Below are positions 10,072-20,138 of a stretch of DNA of 39,043 nucleotides, piece by piece. This stretch comes from Hyphomicrobiales bacterium (GTDB taxonomy: Bacteria > Pseudomonadota > Alphaproteobacteria > Rhizobiales > Xanthobacteraceae), in NCBI GenBank assembly GCA_003140315.1, contig PLJS01000032.1, positions 36,481 to 75,523 on the forward strand. Reading direction: 5' to 3'. Numbering within the stretch: position 1 is the first letter of the stretch; each line of letters opens with the position of its first letter. The position numbers and the translations under genes are program-made. Under the pieces are notes generated by a model, which saw only the letters and a list, made by a program, of their open reading frames with translations, had not been told where the DNA came from and made no database searches.

Positions 10072-11121
10072 TCACTGGATGCCGGTGACGTCCTGCCACC
10101 AGGCGATCAGCTTCTTCTGGTCGGCGAGCGCCTTCGTCAGATCGAAATGCATGAGCTTGACCTTGTCGAGCGGCGGCAGGCCCTGCGGCGCGGGCGCGCC
10201 ATTGCGCAACGCGTATTCGCCGCGCGAGATGATGACGTCCTGTCCCTCGCTCAGCATGAATTCGAGATAGAGCTTGGCGGCATTGGGATGGCGCGCATTC
10301 TTCAGCACGCCGGCCGAAAAATAGAAGGGGATCGCGCCGGACGCCGGAATCTTGAACTCCAGCGGCGCACCATTGCGCAACGCGTCGCCGAGGTGGTTGG
10401 TGAGGATGTACATCATCAGCGGCCGCTCGCCGGACACGACCTTGGCGACGCTGCCCGGCGTGTTCATGGAGACTTCGGAGCGCATGCTCTTGAGGCCGAG
10501 ATAGATCTGGCGCGTCTTCTCCTCGCCGTAGTTCTGCACCAGCGCGGCAAGAACCATGAACGCCACGGACGATCCACGCGGATCGACATAGGCGATCCGG
10601 TCTTCCCAGGCCTTCGGCGGCGTCGCGAAGCTCGTCCAATCGTCGGGAACAGGCAGCCCCTTCATCTGATCCGTGTTGGCGACCAGCGCCGCATATCCGA
10701 GCTTCGTCCTGACGGTATTGCCGACCAGGATATCGGCGGGGAAGTTCTTCGCGGCGTCGGGACGGTAGGGAGCGATATGTCCGCCGGCATCGAGCGTGAG
10801 GAGCGTGTCTTCGACATTGGTGAAGACGTCCGCGACCGCCTGCCCGGCGGAGAATTCCGACATGTAGCGATTGTAAAGCTGCCAGCCGCCGGCGACGACG
10901 AACGTCGCCTTGATTTTCGGATAGAGCTCCATGAAGCGCTTAACCTGATGCGGCGTCTCGCTGATGTCGCCACCGTAGACGACGATCTGGCCCTCCTGCT
11001 CGGCCGCCGCGATCAGCGCGGGGTCGGCGGCCCTCGCCGCGCCGGACATCGCGAAAATGGATGCCAGCACGACCGCGGCGAGCCGCGCCGGCCACGTGCA
11101 ATGCTGAATTGATGATTTCAC
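10072..11121 (-). CDS. ABC transporter extracellular solute-binding protein
   Basis: Signal peptide (VKSSIQHCTWPARLAAVVLASIFAMSGAARAADP), then LIAAAEQEGQIVVYGG... and NARHPNAAKLYLEFMLSEGQ typical of family 1/AfuA-like SBPs. Likely GTG start at 11121. Confidence 0.88.
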   Translation of the reverse strand: MKSSIQHCTWPARLAAVVLASIFAMSGAARAADPALIAAAEQEGQIVVYGGDISETPHQVKRFMELYPKIKATFVVAGGWQLYNRYMSEFSAGQAVADVFTNVEDTLLTLDAGGHIAPYRPDAAKNFPADILVGNTVRTKLGYAALVANTDQMKGLPVPDDWTSFATPPKAWEDRIAYVDPRGSSVAFMVLAALVQNYGEEKTRQIYLGLKSMRSEVSMNTPGSVAKVVSGERPLMMYILTNHLGDALRNGAPLEFKIPASGAIPFYFSAGVLKNARHPNAAKLYLEFMLSEGQDVIISRGEYALRNGAPAPQGLPPLDKVKLMHFDLTKALADQKKLIAWWQDVTGIQ

Positions 11122-11353
11122 GTTCGTTCCCTCTCCGGAATCGGGATGCTCGAAACGTCGCCTCCGCGATGAGGCACCGCCGGCTCCCATTGGCCGCTCC
11201 TGCGTTATCCGAGCGGCATCACGGACTTTACGCTGAACGTGGCGGATAGCGAGACGGAAGCCGGTATGGCAGATATCCACCGGCGGATTGACGGCGACAT
11301 GCGCAAGGCCGCGACCCGCTCACGCTCTAGTTTTTCCGACGCCGGACCCCGCC

Positions 11354-12475
11354 ATGTCAGCGACTGAGCGTTCATCGACACAAACCTCGCAGGGAGCCGC
11401 TGCGAGCGTCGCTATCGAACGCCTCGCCAAGTCGTTCGGCAACGTCGAGGTGATCTCCGATCTCACGGTCTCGTTCCGCGCGGGCGCGATATCGGTGCTG
11501 TTGGGCGCCAGCGGGTGCGGCAAAACGACGATCCTGCGCTGCATCGCGGGTTTGGAGGAACCGAGCGCTGGAGCGATCCGCATCCATGACCGGACGGTGT
11601 TCTCCTCGCACGAGCGGATCAACGTGCCGCCGGAGCGCCGCAACCTTGGAATGGTTTTTCAATCTTATGCGATCTGGCCGCACATGACGGTCTATGAGAA
11701 CGTCGCGCTGCCGCTCCGAGCCCACGGCGTGCCGAGTGCGCAGGCACGGCCGCGCGTGCTAGAAGTCTTGCGGCTGGTCGGTCTCGAAGGGCTGGAGCAG
11801 CGCAGCGCCACGCAACTGTCGGGCGGCCAGCAGCAACGCGTCGCCATCGCGCGCTGTCTCGTCAACCAGCCGGAACTCGTTCTTCTGGACGAGCCGCTCA
11901 GCAATCTCGATGCGAAATTGCGCGTCGGTATGCGAACCGAATTACGCGAGCTGCAGCGGCGCCTCAACGCCACGATGATCTTCGTCACCCACGATCAGGA
12001 AGAGGCGATGTCGCTTGCCGACGATATCTTCCTGTTCCGCAACGGCCACCTCGAGCAGAGCGGGCCGGGCGAAGCGCTCTATCGGCGCCCCAACACGCGC
12101 TACGTCGCCGAGTTCTTCGGCAAGGCGAACATATTCGAGGCCGCCGCGCGCGATGCGGCGGGCGCTGACGAGCTCGTGCCGGTTCGCGCGAGTGCCATCA
12201 TCGCGCGCGGCTCGTTCGCCGGACGCGCCGCCGCCGGGCGCGACGTCGCCTGCATGGTTCGGCCCGAAGCCTGGCGCATCGGACTGCCGGACGGCGCCGG
12301 ACTCGCGGGCCGCATCGCCGAGATCACGCTGCTGGGCGATCGGCTCGAGCTGCAAGTGGAGACCGAGATCGGCCGGCAATGCGTGATGGTGCTCGGCTAT
12401 GCGCCCGTGCGCGTCGGCGAGCAGATCACGCTTTCGGTGGCGCCGGAGCACGTGCACTTTCTGCCCGGCGAGTGA
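11354..12475 (+). CDS. ABC transporter ATP-binding protein (PotA/FbpC/AfuC-like)
   Basis: Walker A LLGASGCGKTTILR, signature LSGGQQQRVAIARCL, Walker B LVLLDEPLSNLD, H-loop FVTHDQEEAMSLAD, TOBE-like C-terminus. Confidence 0.95.
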   Translation: MSATERSSTQTSQGAAASVAIERLAKSFGNVEVISDLTVSFRAGAISVLLGASGCGKTTILRCIAGLEEPSAGAIRIHDRTVFSSHERINVPPERRNLGMVFQSYAIWPHMTVYENVALPLRAHGVPSAQARPRVLEVLRLVGLEGLEQRSATQLSGGQQQRVAIARCLVNQPELVLLDEPLSNLDAKLRVGMRTELRELQRRLNATMIFVTHDQEEAMSLADDIFLFRNGHLEQSGPGEALYRRPNTRYVAEFFGKANIFEAAARDAAGADELVPVRASAIIARGSFAGRAAAGRDVACMVRPEAWRIGLPDGAGLAGRIAEITLLGDRLELQVETEIGRQCVMVLGYAPVRVGEQITLSVAPEHVHFLPGE

Positions 12476-12481
12476 GAAAAA

Positions 12482-13660
12482 TCACCGAGCGGCTTCCCGC
12501 CCGGCAAACCACAGCTTCGGATCGGCTGCGCGCACGCGCGCTTCCGGCAGGCCGAGCTCGCGCCGGACGATATTGGTGCCCTCGACCAGCGCCACACACT
12601 TGTAGAACGCGATGCGCCGCGACAGGCCCTCGCGGCCGAAGCCGCAATCGGTTGAGATGATGAGCTGCTCCTTCGGGATGAATTCCAGCGCCTTGCGGAT
12701 CAGCGCCGCGACGTGCTCGGCCGGTTCAACCACCGTGTCGCAATGGTTGACCACGCCGATCGCGATCTTCTTGTCGGTCTTGATGTGCTTGAAGAGCGGC
12801 AGATCCTTGCCCTCCGAGCTCGCGCATTCGAGCGTCAGCACATCGCAGTTGAGCTGCAGGAGATGCGGCAGCGCGCGTTCGTAACTCGGGACCTTCCAAT
12901 GCACGCGCTGCTGGTTCGGATTGCCCCAGCAGGTATGCACCCAGATCTCGGCGTTGACGCCGGTAAGCTGCCGATTGAAGGCCTCAGTGAGAAACTCGAG
13001 ATCGGCATCCGTGGTTTCTGCCTGCTGCGCGCGCATATGATGCGGCGGCTCCTCCACCTGGATCAACGGGCAGCCGGCCGCCGCCATGTCGCGCAGCTCG
13101 GCGTTCATGATGTCGCAAAGGTCGAGCATCATCTCCTTGTCGTCTTTGTAGTACGCGTTCCACAGCATCCCGGCCATCGAGGGCGCGCAGATCGCGCCGA
13201 ACTTCACCGGCCGGTCGGTCATGCGTTGCGCCACCTGCCAGATTGCGGCGTATTCGAGCGGCCCGCGCGTGAGCTTTTCGCCGACCACGCCGGGCTGATA
13301 GGCTTCCTGCACCTCCCAAAGAATCTTGCCGGGGCGCAGGCCATGGCGCGACATCCAGCCCCGCGAGGTGTCACGATGGCCGGTGATGCCACCGAGACGC
13401 TCGATCGGATAGAAGAACCAGGACTTGCCGCCCACGGTCAGATCAAAGCGGCTGTCGCCGTCCGTCACGATGTCGAGCCCGGCGGACTCCTGCTCGGCGA
13501 TGATGCTGGCGACCGCGTCGAGATACTGTTCGCGGAACAACGAATCGCCGAGCGCGGACTTGAACGACCGGCCCTCCAGGCTGCGGTCGAACCAGAGCGG
13601 CCGCGGATAGGAGCCGGTGATGGTGGTGGGCAAAATCATGTCGCGCGTGACGGTGAGCAC
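12482..13660 (-). CDS. Cobalamin-independent methionine synthase II family protein (core-MetE/UROD-like methyltransferase)
   Basis: MILPTTITGSYPRPLWF start, HTCWGN and STDCGFGREGLSRR zinc-ligand motifs of the MetE C-terminal domain; 385-392 aa, no MetE N-terminal domain. Confidence 0.85.
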   Translation of the reverse strand: MLTVTRDMILPTTITGSYPRPLWFDRSLEGRSFKSALGDSLFREQYLDAVASIIAEQESAGLDIVTDGDSRFDLTVGGKSWFFYPIERLGGITGHRDTSRGWMSRHGLRPGKILWEVQEAYQPGVVGEKLTRGPLEYAAIWQVAQRMTDRPVKFGAICAPSMAGMLWNAYYKDDKEMMLDLCDIMNAELRDMAAAGCPLIQVEEPPHHMRAQQAETTDADLEFLTEAFNRQLTGVNAEIWVHTCWGNPNQQRVHWKVPSYERALPHLLQLNCDVLTLECASSEGKDLPLFKHIKTDKKIAIGVVNHCDTVVEPAEHVAALIRKALEFIPKEQLIISTDCGFGREGLSRRIAFYKCVALVEGTNIVRRELGLPEARVRAADPKLWFAGREAAR

Positions 13661-13706
13661 GGTGGCCTCCGTGAGTTACGGGTGATGCGGCAAGGCAGGA
13701 GCGGCC

Positions 13707-14750
13707 TTATTGGCGATAGCCGTAGGCCTTGTTCCAGTCGTCGGTCCAGGACTTGATTATCTTTTCGACCTCGTCGTCGGGGTACCAGGTCTTGATCGTC
13801 GCGGCGTCGACGCCCGGTGGCATCGGGGCCTGGGCCATGCTGGAGAACGACCCGAGCTCGACCATCAGCGCCTGACCCTCGCGCGACAGCGACCAGTCGA
13901 GAAACAGCCGCGCGGCATTGGGATGCGCGGCGCCCTTCGCCATCCCGGCGCAGAACACCGTGACCGGAACGCCCTCCGGCGCAAAGAACCACTTCAGCGG
14001 CGCGCCCTGAGCGGTCAGCGGAATGGCGAGCACGGTGACCAACGGCGCAATGCCGATCTCGCCGCGGATCATGGCATCGACCATTGGGGCCTGGCTCGGA
14101 AACAGCGCCGGCTTGAGCGCGGCCTGCTTCACCCAGTAGTCCTCGCCCAGCACCTTGCGTTCGAACATGGCCCGGGCGAAGGGACCTCCACCGGCCGCGA
14201 CCACGGTCTGCCCCAGATGCATCTTGCCGAATTCCGGCTTCGCCAGATCGGCCCAGGACTTCGGCGGGTCCTTCACAAGCTCGGAGTTGTACGTGATCGT
14301 CCAGGCGTTGCCGGATCGTGGCCACAACCGGTCGGTCGTGCGGGCGATATCGGGATAGTCGGCGGCATTCGGCGGCGCATAAGGCGCGAACAGCTCGACC
14401 ATCGCCCGCGCCTGTGGACGGTCGGTAAAATCAATGACGTCGGCGATCATCCGGTTGGCAGCCGCCTCGGTCTGGATGCGTGTGACCAATGAGCCGGTCG
14501 GCGCTCGCAAGATCTCGATCTGTATGCCGGGGAAGCGCTCGGAAAAGCGCTTTGAGACGGCCTGCTCAGTGTCGAGGAAGTTGGCAGTGTAGAGGACGAT
14601 CTTGCCCTCCATCCTGGCGGCGGCGAGCAACTCCGCCGAGGGCACGAACTGCGGCTCGGCCGCATGAGCGGTGCACGCAAGCGTCCATGCAAAGAAGACG
14701 ACCGCAAACGTCGCAGCGCGAGCGCGCCGACGCGGCGTGCAATCGTCCAT
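13707..14750 (-). CDS. Extracellular solute-binding protein (AfuA-like, ABC type)
   Basis: Signal peptide MDDCTPRRRARAATFAVVFFAWTLACTAHAAEPQ; ARMEGKIVLYTANFLDTEQAVSKRFSERFPGIQIEILRAPTGSL; HPNAARLFLDWSLSREGQ. Confidence 0.88.
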   Translation of the reverse strand: MDDCTPRRRARAATFAVVFFAWTLACTAHAAEPQFVPSAELLAAARMEGKIVLYTANFLDTEQAVSKRFSERFPGIQIEILRAPTGSLVTRIQTEAAANRMIADVIDFTDRPQARAMVELFAPYAPPNAADYPDIARTTDRLWPRSGNAWTITYNSELVKDPPKSWADLAKPEFGKMHLGQTVVAAGGGPFARAMFERKVLGEDYWVKQAALKPALFPSQAPMVDAMIRGEIGIAPLVTVLAIPLTAQGAPLKWFFAPEGVPVTVFCAGMAKGAAHPNAARLFLDWSLSREGQALMVELGSFSSMAQAPMPPGVDAATIKTWYPDDEVEKIIKSWTDDWNKAYGYRQ

Positions 14751-14875
14751 GAGCACGGTTCTCCCTGACCCTTCCGGTTTGGTGGCAGCATAAGCCGCTT
14801 TCGACAGGGATTGAAACGCGCTGCGCGGCGCGCGACCATCGTCCGAACACGTCAGATTATCGCGGGAGAGAAGCA

Positions 14876-16339
14876 ATGGGACGGACCGATCGCCTGTCGC
14901 GCCGCAAGCTGCTCGGCGGCGCCGCCGGCCTGCTCGCCTGCGCATCGATTCCCGCCACACGCGCTCTCGCTGAAAGCGCGCCGACCGAGGCGCAACGGCT
15001 CGCGCGGTTCGCCGCCGACATCGCATTCGACAAGCTGCCGGCGAGCACCATCACGGCGGTGAAGCGGCTCGTGCTTGATACGCTTGGCCGCGCGCTCGGT
15101 GCGATCGACAGCGAGCCGGTGCGCATCGCCGAGGCGATCACGCCCTCGGTCGCCGCGACCGAGCGCGGCGCAACGATCATCGGGAGCGGCCGCCACACTA
15201 CGGCGTCCGGCGCCGCCTTCGTCAACGGCACACAGATCCGCTTTCTCGACTTTCTCGATGTGTATTTCACCAAGGACGTTTGCCATCCAAGCGAAAACAT
15301 CGCGCCGGCGATGGCCTGCGTCGAGGAGGCGGGCGGCTCCGGTCGCGACCTGATCGAGGCGATCGTTGTCGGCTATGAGGCGGAGGCGCGGCTGTGCGAC
15401 GTCCTCGCGTTCCCGTCGATCAAACTGCATCCTGCAAGCGCCGCCGGCTTCGTCGTGCCGCTCGTCGCCGGAAAGGCGTGGCGCCAAAGCGCCGAGGTGA
15501 TGGCGCATGGCTGCGTGCTTGGCGGTGCCCGGCATCTCACCTTGAACTCGCTTCTGGCCGGCGACCTCAGCATGGCGAAGGCGCTCGCCTACTCGCTCAG
15601 CGGAGCCGAGGCGATCACGGCGGCGCGGCTTGCGGGACAAGGCTTCACCGGACCGCTCGCCTCGCTCGAATGGCTGTTCGACAAGGTGGCGCAGGCAAAA
15701 CCCGGATCGATCTCGCTCGCCCTGGAACTTTCCGACTGGCGCTGTGAGCGCGCGAGCCTCAAGCGCTATCCGGTGCAGTATGCGCTGCAGGCCCCGGTCG
15801 AGGCGGCCGTTGAGCTGCATGCGAAACTGAAGGGAAGATTGGATCAAGTCACCGGAATCGTCGCGACCATGAGACCGGCGCAGCTTGCAAACATCGCCGA
15901 TCCGTCGAAATTCCGGCCGGCCAATCGCGAGACCGCCGATCATAGTCTCCCGGCCTGCGTCGCGATGGCGCTCCTGGACGGAAAGCTGACGGATCAGCAG
16001 TTTGCGCGCGAGCGCTTTCGTGACGCCGACATTGTCGCGATTCTCGGCAAGACAAAGGCCGTCGGCAGCGAGGATCTGAACCAGCGTTTCCCGCGCGGCC
16101 GGCCGGCTCTGATCGAGATCGAGCTAGCCGACGGTACGCATCATCGCGCCGAAATCGAGGTGCCGCTCGGCGATGCCGCGCGGCCCTTCGACGAGAAGAC
16201 CGTGACGGCAAAATTCCGCGAGCAGGCCGAGCCTGCAATCGGAGTGGCCGGTGTGCAAACTGCGATCGAAGTCATCGACCGGCTCGATACGCTCGCAACG
16301 ATCGAGCCTCTGATTAAAGTGCTCCGTCGATCGAGCTAG
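14876..16339 (+). CDS. MmgE/PrpD family protein with an N-terminal twin-arginine signal (copy 2)
   Basis: N-terminus MGRTDRLSRRKLLGGAAGLLACASIPATRALAES (SRRKLL, hydrophobic stretch, AxA-like site), then MmgE/PrpD body (ITAVKRLVLDTLGRALG..., NRETADHSLPACVAMALLDGKLTDQQF). RBS-like GGGAGAGA upstream of ATG. Confidence 0.88.
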   Translation: MGRTDRLSRRKLLGGAAGLLACASIPATRALAESAPTEAQRLARFAADIAFDKLPASTITAVKRLVLDTLGRALGAIDSEPVRIAEAITPSVAATERGATIIGSGRHTTASGAAFVNGTQIRFLDFLDVYFTKDVCHPSENIAPAMACVEEAGGSGRDLIEAIVVGYEAEARLCDVLAFPSIKLHPASAAGFVVPLVAGKAWRQSAEVMAHGCVLGGARHLTLNSLLAGDLSMAKALAYSLSGAEAITAARLAGQGFTGPLASLEWLFDKVAQAKPGSISLALELSDWRCERASLKRYPVQYALQAPVEAAVELHAKLKGRLDQVTGIVATMRPAQLANIADPSKFRPANRETADHSLPACVAMALLDGKLTDQQFARERFRDADIVAILGKTKAVGSEDLNQRFPRGRPALIEIELADGTHHRAEIEVPLGDAARPFDEKTVTAKFREQAEPAIGVAGVQTAIEVIDRLDTLATIEPLIKVLRRSS

Positions 16340-16400
16340 AGTCGGCTCTCTGAGCTTCGGGACCGCCCCTTCACTGTGCTTCGGCGCGGAGCGATCAGAG

Positions 16401-19118
16401 TCATTCGAGCTTATGCGGCGGTGCGGGCGCGTCCTTGGTCAGCTCGTTGAGCACATAGGGCATGATGCCGCCTTGGCGGACGTAGTCGAGCTCCATCGCG
16501 GTATCCAGCCGGAGCGTGAGGGGAATGTTTTCAACCGCTCCGCCGGCGCGTCGAATAACCAGCGTCAAAATCTGGCCGGTCGTCACATGATCGTCCAACC
16601 CGACGACATCGAATGTTTCCGTTCCGTCCAGCCTCAAGCTTGCGGCGTTCATCCCCGCTCCAAACTGGCACGGCAGCACGCCCATGCCGACGAGGTTGCT
16701 GCGATGGATCCGCTCGAAGCTGCTCGCAATCACGGCGCGGACGCCGAGAAGGCATGACGCCTTGGCGGCCCAATCCCGCGCGCTGCCGGTGCCGTATTCC
16801 TCGCCGGCGATGATGACCAAGGGCACTTGTTCGGCTTTGTAGCGCATGGCGGCATCATAGATGCTGGTGCGCTCTCCATCGGGTTGATGCACCGTGACGC
16901 CGCCCTCGACGCCCGGCACCATGAAATTCTTCAGTTGCTGGTTCGAAAATGCGCCGCGGATCATGACGTCGTGATTCATGCGGCGCGCGCCGTAATTGTT
17001 GAAGTCGATCGGGGCCACACCGAGGCCGCGTAGATAGATGCCGGCCGGGGACGTCCCTTTAATGCTCCCGATCGGGCTGATGTGATCGGTCGTCACGGAA
17101 TTTCCCAGGATCGCGAGCGCCCGCGCGCCGAGAATATTCCGCAACACGATCCGTCCCATCTCCGGACCGAGAAACGGCGGCTCCTTGATGTAGTTGGAGC
17201 GATCGTCCCAGGGATAGATTTCCCCGGATGCCTGCGGGACCGCCGACCATAGCGGATTTCGCGCCGCGATATCGGCGCCGTAGGCCTCGCGATAAAATTC
17301 CGGCCTCGACGCGATCGCCAAAGCCGCATCGACCTCGTTCTGGGCGGGCCATAGATCGCGCAGAAAGACCGGGCTGCCGTCGCTTCCGATGCCGATCGGT
17401 TCGAGCTGCATGTCGATGTTGACGGTGCCGGTCAGCGCGAACGCAACGACCAGCGGCGGACTTGCCAGAAATGCCGCTCGTACGGCGGGATGAATGCGCG
17501 ATTCGAAGTTGCGATTTCCCGACAGCACGGCGCAGGCGACGACGTCATCGTCGAGTATCGCTTTCTCGAGTGTCGCGTCGATCGGCCCGGAGGCCCCGAC
17601 GCACGTCCCGCAGCTATAGCCCGCGACGACGAAGCCGAGTTCGTCGAGATAGCGCTGCAGGCCGGCTTCTTCCAGATACTTGCTGACCACCGTCGATCCG
17701 GGCGTGAGCGAGGTCTTCACCCACGATTTGGCCGCGAGACCGCGCTCGACGGCCTTCTTGGCCACCAGACCGGCCATCACCATCACGCCCGGATTGGACG
17801 TGTTGGTGCACGACGTGATGGCGGCGATCACCACGTCCCCGTGTTCGGGCCGGCTTGCGCCTGCGACACGGGGAGCGGACGATTTCGCCCCCGCCGCCAC
17901 CGCATAGCCGCCCGCGCTCACCGGCCGCTTCAGCGTATCGTCGAATCTCGCCCGCAATTCGAAAAGCGGCACGCGGTCCTGCGGCCGTTTGGGCCCGGCA
18001 AGGCAGGGCTCGACCGCGCCGAGATCGAGATCGATGACGGCCGTGTAATCCACCTCTCCGGGCATCGGCGCGCCGAAGCAATTCTGCGCGCGGAAATAGG
18101 CCTCCACGGCCTTGACTTGCTGTTCGGACCGCGCGGTCTGCCGCAGATAGCGGCAGGTCTGCTCGTCGACCGGGAAAAACCCGATCGTCGCTCCGTATTC
18201 GGGTGACATGTTGGAAATCGTCGCGCGATCCGGCAGCGTCAGATTGCGAACGCCGGCGCCGAAGAACTCCACGAACTTGCCGACGACTTTGGAACGGCGA
18301 AGTAATTCAGTCACGTGCAGCACCAGATCGGTCGCGGTGACGCCGGCTTTCAGCGCTCCGGTCACATTCACGCCGACGACGTCGGGGGTGAGGAAATACA
18401 CCGGCTGTCCGAGCATCGCGGCTTCCGCCTCGATGCCGCCGACGCCCCATCCCACCACGCCGAGGCCGGCGATCATGCCGGTGTGCGAATCCGTGCCGAC
18501 CAGCGTGTCGGGAAAGCACACGCCGTCCTTGAACAGGATGCCGGTGGCCAGAAATTCGAGATTGACCTGATGCAGGATTCCGGCGCCGGGCGGAAAAAGC
18601 CGGATGCCCCGATAGGCCTGCATCGCCCATTTGACGAAGCTGAATCGCTCGGAATTGCGGCTGATTTCGAGTTCCATGTTGCGCGCGAGCGCATCACGCG
18701 TCCCGTGGAAGTCGACAGTCAGGGTATGGTCGAGCAACATGTCGACGGGGACCTTCGGCTCCACGCGGCTCGCCGGGTAGCCAAGACGCTTCATCGCGCC
18801 GCGGATCGCCGTGAGATCGCCGAGCAACGGGATGCCGGCGGCGCAATTGAGAACGATGCGGCCGACCGTGAACGGAATTTCGCCTTCGCGCGGCGCGCGC
18901 GCCTGCCAGCCCGCAAGAGCGCGAACCTGACTCTCCGACACGCGCCGCCCGTCGCAATGCCTGACAAGCGACTCCAGGACGATGCGCAGCGAAACCGGCA
19001 GCCTGGAGATCTTGCCGAAGCCGCTCTCTTCGAGCGCGGCAAGCGAAAAGAAGCGGCTCTTGCCTCCAAGCCCGAGATCGATCTCGCGTTCGCACGCGTC
19101 TTTGAGAAGAGATGTCAT
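16401..19118 (-). CDS. acnA: Aconitate hydratase, AcnA type
   Basis: ~905 aa; LVGTDSHTGMIAGLGVVGWGVGGIEAEAAMLGQP, ITSCTNTSNPGVMVMAGLVAKKAV, YSCGTCVGASGPI, SGNRNFESRIHP, AGEEYGTGSARDWAAK. Start MTSLLKDACEREI at 19118. Confidence 0.93.
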   Translation of the reverse strand: MTSLLKDACEREIDLGLGGKSRFFSLAALEESGFGKISRLPVSLRIVLESLVRHCDGRRVSESQVRALAGWQARAPREGEIPFTVGRIVLNCAAGIPLLGDLTAIRGAMKRLGYPASRVEPKVPVDMLLDHTLTVDFHGTRDALARNMELEISRNSERFSFVKWAMQAYRGIRLFPPGAGILHQVNLEFLATGILFKDGVCFPDTLVGTDSHTGMIAGLGVVGWGVGGIEAEAAMLGQPVYFLTPDVVGVNVTGALKAGVTATDLVLHVTELLRRSKVVGKFVEFFGAGVRNLTLPDRATISNMSPEYGATIGFFPVDEQTCRYLRQTARSEQQVKAVEAYFRAQNCFGAPMPGEVDYTAVIDLDLGAVEPCLAGPKRPQDRVPLFELRARFDDTLKRPVSAGGYAVAAGAKSSAPRVAGASRPEHGDVVIAAITSCTNTSNPGVMVMAGLVAKKAVERGLAAKSWVKTSLTPGSTVVSKYLEEAGLQRYLDELGFVVAGYSCGTCVGASGPIDATLEKAILDDDVVACAVLSGNRNFESRIHPAVRAAFLASPPLVVAFALTGTVNIDMQLEPIGIGSDGSPVFLRDLWPAQNEVDAALAIASRPEFYREAYGADIAARNPLWSAVPQASGEIYPWDDRSNYIKEPPFLGPEMGRIVLRNILGARALAILGNSVTTDHISPIGSIKGTSPAGIYLRGLGVAPIDFNNYGARRMNHDVMIRGAFSNQQLKNFMVPGVEGGVTVHQPDGERTSIYDAAMRYKAEQVPLVIIAGEEYGTGSARDWAAKASCLLGVRAVIASSFERIHRSNLVGMGVLPCQFGAGMNAASLRLDGTETFDVVGLDDHVTTGQILTLVIRRAGGAVENIPLTLRLDTAMELDYVRQGGIMPYVLNELTKDAPAPPHKLE

Positions 19119-19148
19119 TGAATGGCGCCTTCCGGGCATGCCGTCTCG

Positions 19149-20138
19149 CTATTCGACGTGGATTTCATTGGTCTTGATGACGGACAGCCATCGTTCGAAA
19201 TCGATCTTCAGGATTTCGGCGAACTGCTCGGGGGTGGATGTCGAAACCGCGCCGGCCTGGTCGAGCATCCGCGCCGTCATCGTCGGCGTGTTCATGATCT
19301 TCACGATCTCATCGTGCAGCTTTTGGACGATGTCGCGCGGCGTTCCGGCGGGCGCGAGCACGCCGTTGAAGCTGATCACTTGAACTTCGGGAAGGCCGGC
19401 CTCCGGCGCGCTCGGAACGTCCGGTATCGCGGCCCAGCGCTTCGTATCCGTCACCATGAGGGCACGGATCGCGCCGCCATTGATGAGGCCGGTCGAGGAC
19501 GGCATCGTGGCGAACATGGCCTGGATCTGCCCGCCGAGCAGATCCGCCATGGCGGGCGCGCCGCCGCGGTACGGGACGTAGTTGAGCTCGACCTTGGTCG
19601 CGAAGCGATACAGCTCGGTCGTGAGATGATTTGTGCTGCCGGTCCCGCTTGTGCCGTAACTGATCTTTCCGGGCCGCGCGCGGGTCAATGCGACAAGCTC
19701 CGAGGCCGAGTGCACCGGCAAGTCCTTGTTCACGACCAGCACGTTCGGAAACAGGACGAGGGTGGTGATCGGCTCGAAATCGCGGACCGGGTCGTAGGGC
19801 AACTTCGCGTAAAGCCCCGGGCTCATCGTCAATTCGTTGCTGGTTCCGAGCAGCAGCGTGTATCCGTCCGGAGCTGACTTTGCGACGAACGCCGCGCCGA
19901 TCGTTCCGCTTGCGCCGGGCTTGTTGAGGATCACGACCGGCTGTCCCAGCGCTGCCATCAGCCGCTCTGCCAGCGGCCGCGCGACGATGTCCGCCGGCCC
20001 GCCAGGCGGAAATGGCACGACGAGATGGATGGGCCGGTCGGGATAGGTCTCCGCTCGCGCCGGCGTCGCGCCCACCGCGGCCGCGCCAAGCGCCGTGGCA
20101 AGCAAGACGGCATGCACCATGCGACGGACCGGCGTCAT
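19149..20138 (-). CDS. Tripartite tricarboxylate transporter substrate-binding protein (Bug/TctC family)
   Basis: Signal peptide, YPDRPIHLVVPFPPGGPADIVARPLAERLMAALGQPVVILNKPGASGTIGAAFVAKSAPDGYTLLLGTSNELTMSP; canonical Bug protein. Confidence 0.95.
   Translation of the reverse strand: MTPVRRMVHAVLLATALGAAAVGATPARAETYPDRPIHLVVPFPPGGPADIVARPLAERLMAALGQPVVILNKPGASGTIGAAFVAKSAPDGYTLLLGTSNELTMSPGLYAKLPYDPVRDFEPITTLVLFPNVLVVNKDLPVHSASELVALTRARPGKISYGTSGTGSTNHLTTELYRFATKVELNYVPYRGGAPAMADLLGGQIQAMFATMPSSTGLINGGAIRALMVTDTKRWAAIPDVPSAPEAGLPEVQVISFNGVLAPAGTPRDIVQKLHDEIVKIMNTPTMTARMLDQAGAVSTSTPEQFAEILKIDFERWLSVIKTNEIHVE

Noticed and set aside
10191-10392. Near-identical GGCGC-N-CCATTGCGCAACGCGT repeated twice ~170 bp apart
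   Set aside because: Both lie inside the SBP coding sequence and encode ALRNGAP twice; most likely coincidental codon reuse rather than a DNA repeat element.
8354-10639. 761-aa minus-strand ORF in an alternate frame of the permease/SBP
   Set aside because: Overlaps two genuine genes on the same strand in the wrong frame; composition is Arg/His-rich junk.
8638-11112. 824-aa plus-strand ORF antisense to the ABC permease/SBP genes
   Set aside because: Low-complexity R/D/E/H-rich translation mirroring the codon usage of the real genes; no domain.
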